Shown here: positions 14,144-15,103 of the stretch, one piece after another
Layout: every line of letters starts with the position of its first letter
Position numbering within the stretch: the stretch's first letter is position 1
Source of the DNA: JANYIP01 sp031394045
GTDB taxonomy: Bacteria > Actinomycetota > Actinomycetes > Prado026
Length of the DNA stretch: 15,103 bases
Direction: 5' to 3'
Assembly: GCA_031394045.1 (NCBI GenBank)
Contig: JANMWN010000265.1
Span: forward strand, 1 to 15,103
The notes under the pieces: model-generated
What the model was told of the DNA's origin: nothing
Databases searched by the model: none
The model's input: the letters and a program-made list of their open reading frames with translations, nothing else
Program-made: the position numbers and the translations under genes

Positions 14144-15002
14144 CGCGCGGATCGACGTGCGCAAGACGCACAAGCTGTACGTGGGTGGAAAGTTTCCGCG
14201 CTCCGAAAGCGGTCGGACGTACGAGGTCACCGGGGCGGACGGCAGTTTCCTCGCGAACGCGGCGCTCGCGTCGCGCAAGGATGCGCGCGACGCAGTCGTT
14301 GCCGCCCGCGCTGCATTCCCCGGCTGGTCCGGCGCGACCGCGTACAACCGAGGGCAGGTGCTGTACCGAGTCGCCGAGGTGATGGAAGGTCGGCGCGAGC
14401 AGTTCGTCGGCGACGTGTGCGCCGCCGAGGGCTTAGCTCGCCGGGCCGCGTCCGGGCTCGTGGACGCCACGATCGACCGGTGGGTTTGGTACGCGGGCTG
14501 GACCGACAAGCTGGCCGCGATCGTCGGGGGCGCCAACCCAGTAGCGGGGCCGTACTTCAACTTCTCGGTCCCCGAGCCGACCGGCGTCGTGGCCGTCGTC
14601 GCACCGCAACGTTCGTCCCTGCTCGGCCTAGTCAGCGTGATCGCGCCCGTGATCGCGACGGGCAACACGGCCGTCGTCCTCACGTCGCACACCATGCCGC
14701 TGCCCGCGGTCACGCTGGCCGAGGTCCTGGCGACGTCCGACGTCCCGGGGGGCGTGGTGAACCTGCTGACTGGCAACCCGGCCGAGACGGCACCGTGGCT
14801 GGCGTCGCACATGGACGTCAACGCGATCGACCTGGCCGGGGCTGGGCTCGACGGGCTGGAGCTCGAGAGCGCTGCTGCCGAGAACCTCAAGCGCGTCCGT
14901 CGCCCCGAAGACTCCGACCACGATTGGACGGCCGATCCCGGCATCAGCCGGCTCACCAGCTTCCTCGAAACCAAGACCGTCTGGCACCCCGTCGGCCTCT
15001 AA
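14136..15002 (+). CDS. Truncated aldehyde dehydrogenase-like protein without catalytic domain
   Basis: A 288-aa protein homologous to the N-terminal, cofactor-binding half of aldehyde dehydrogenases: KLYVGGKFPRSESGRTYEV at the start, the AARAAFPGWSG and AYNRGQVLYR helices, then GVVAVVAPQ where active enzymes have PWNFP, and GVVNLLTGNPAET. There is no ELGGK and no Cys nucleophile motif; after about residue 235 it passes into a short tail ending FLETKTVWHPVGL. It is therefore not an independent dehydrogenase. The reading frame is clean and the tail looks conserved in style, so it is more likely a genuine non-catalytic partner than a decayed gene. ATG at 14136 overlaps the previous gene by 8 bp, implying coupled translation. 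Leu100 is encoded by TTA (14433-14435). The pair resembles two-domain ALDH16 split in two, with this as the C-terminal domain. Confidence 0.85.
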   Translation: MADARIDVRKTHKLYVGGKFPRSESGRTYEVTGADGSFLANAALASRKDARDAVVAARAAFPGWSGATAYNRGQVLYRVAEVMEGRREQFVGDVCAAEGLARRAASGLVDATIDRWVWYAGWTDKLAAIVGGANPVAGPYFNFSVPEPTGVVAVVAPQRSSLLGLVSVIAPVIATGNTAVVLTSHTMPLPAVTLAEVLATSDVPGGVVNLLTGNPAETAPWLASHMDVNAIDLAGAGLDGLELESAAAENLKRVRRPEDSDHDWTADPGISRLTSFLETKTVWHPVGL

Positions 15003-15103
15003 CCCAGGCCGGAGCTGTGCTTCACCCCCATCCCCGCCGAGCTCCCGCTCGGGAATCCGGCCAGGAGGCGAGCTTCACCCCCCGAAACGGGGTTGATGGC
15101 TCT
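15003..15103. other. Non-coding right edge with hairpins and a short direct repeat
   Basis: No gene is visible after the last stop. The stretch holds a direct repeat GCTTCACCCCC (15019-15029 and 15072-15082), a small hairpin CCGAG/CTCGG (15037-15041 and 15048-15052), and a GGCCGGA/TCCGGCC pair (15007-15013 and 15056-15062). The window ends before the next gene can be seen. Confidence 0.5.
15080..15092 (+). terminator. Possible terminator hairpin after the deoC-aldehyde dehydrogenase operon
   Basis: CCCCG (15080-15084), loop AAA, CGGGG (15088-15092) make a 5-bp all-GC stem with a tight loop, followed by TTGATGG without a real T-tract. It lies 78 bp after the last stop and could terminate the operon. 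The stem is short, so confidence is moderate to low. Confidence 0.4.

Noticed and set aside
14136..15002. Short aldehyde dehydrogenase as a pseudogene
   Set aside because: The frame is intact, overlaps its neighbour in an operon-like way and ends in a well-formed tail, which fits a maintained non-catalytic protein better than decay.

Overview
The window is about 15.1 kb of very GC-rich, densely packed bacterial DNA from an actinobacterium. I infer a member of the Nocardioidaceae/Propionibacteriales or a relative. The clues are the GC content, the predominance of GTG starts (9 of the 13 genes whose start lies in the window; 2 use TTG and 2 ATG), an AccA3-type carboxylase subunit and an LpdA-type quinone reductase. 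The order lpdA (minus) - cyclotransferase-like gene - purine nucleoside phosphorylase - phosphosugar mutase also matches, from memory, the Mycobacterium tuberculosis order Rv3303c-Rv3304-deoD-pmmB, with an extra dehydrogenase inserted. I see no RNA gene, insertion sequence, phage gene, CRISPR array or defence system.

Layout. Bases 1-1455 carry the 3' part of an FGGY sugar kinase (xylulokinase-like). Bases 1540-3297 encode a biotin carboxylase/biotin carrier protein, 3362-4429 a secreted protein of unknown function, and 4503-5129 a type I signal peptidase. That gene converges on lpdA (5118-6509, minus) with a 12-bp overlap of the 3' ends. Divergent from lpdA is a rightward block: a gamma-glutamylcyclotransferase-like protein, purine nucleoside phosphorylase, a uronate-dehydrogenase-like SDR and an alpha-phosphohexomutase-superfamily enzyme of PGM2/phosphopentomutase type. 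The block ends at an 11-bp-period tandem repeat leading into a perfect 22-bp inverted repeat. A minus-strand pair follows (membrane PH-domain protein, then GNAT acetyltransferase, joined by a TTGA stop/start overlap). Divergent from that pair is deoC with two aldehyde dehydrogenase genes. The first is complete and catalytic. The second is short and lacks the catalytic cysteine domain. A small hairpin follows at the right edge.

How the genes fit together. Phosphorylase, mutase, DeoC and aldehyde dehydrogenase form a plausible complete route for deoxynucleosides: (deoxy)nucleoside to (deoxy)ribose-1-phosphate, to deoxyribose-5-phosphate, to glyceraldehyde-3-phosphate plus acetaldehyde, to acetate. 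The pathway logic is established; its operation here is inferred. Acetyl-CoA/propionyl-CoA carboxylase and the pentulose kinase are neighbouring central-metabolism genes.

Most notable observations: (1) the tandem dehydrogenase pair looks like a two-gene version of two-domain ALDH16; (2) a uronate-dehydrogenase-like enzyme is translationally coupled between two nucleoside-salvage enzymes and has an unusual C-terminal tail; (3) the 22-bp perfect inverted repeat and 11-bp tandem repeat at 10459-10544 include both flanking stop codons; (4) five genes have a -10-like hexamer 6-8 nt before the start codon, suggesting leaderless mRNAs; (5) base and codon use changes inside the dehydrogenase pair. 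I found no clearly new multi-gene system. The window is mostly ordinary metabolism.
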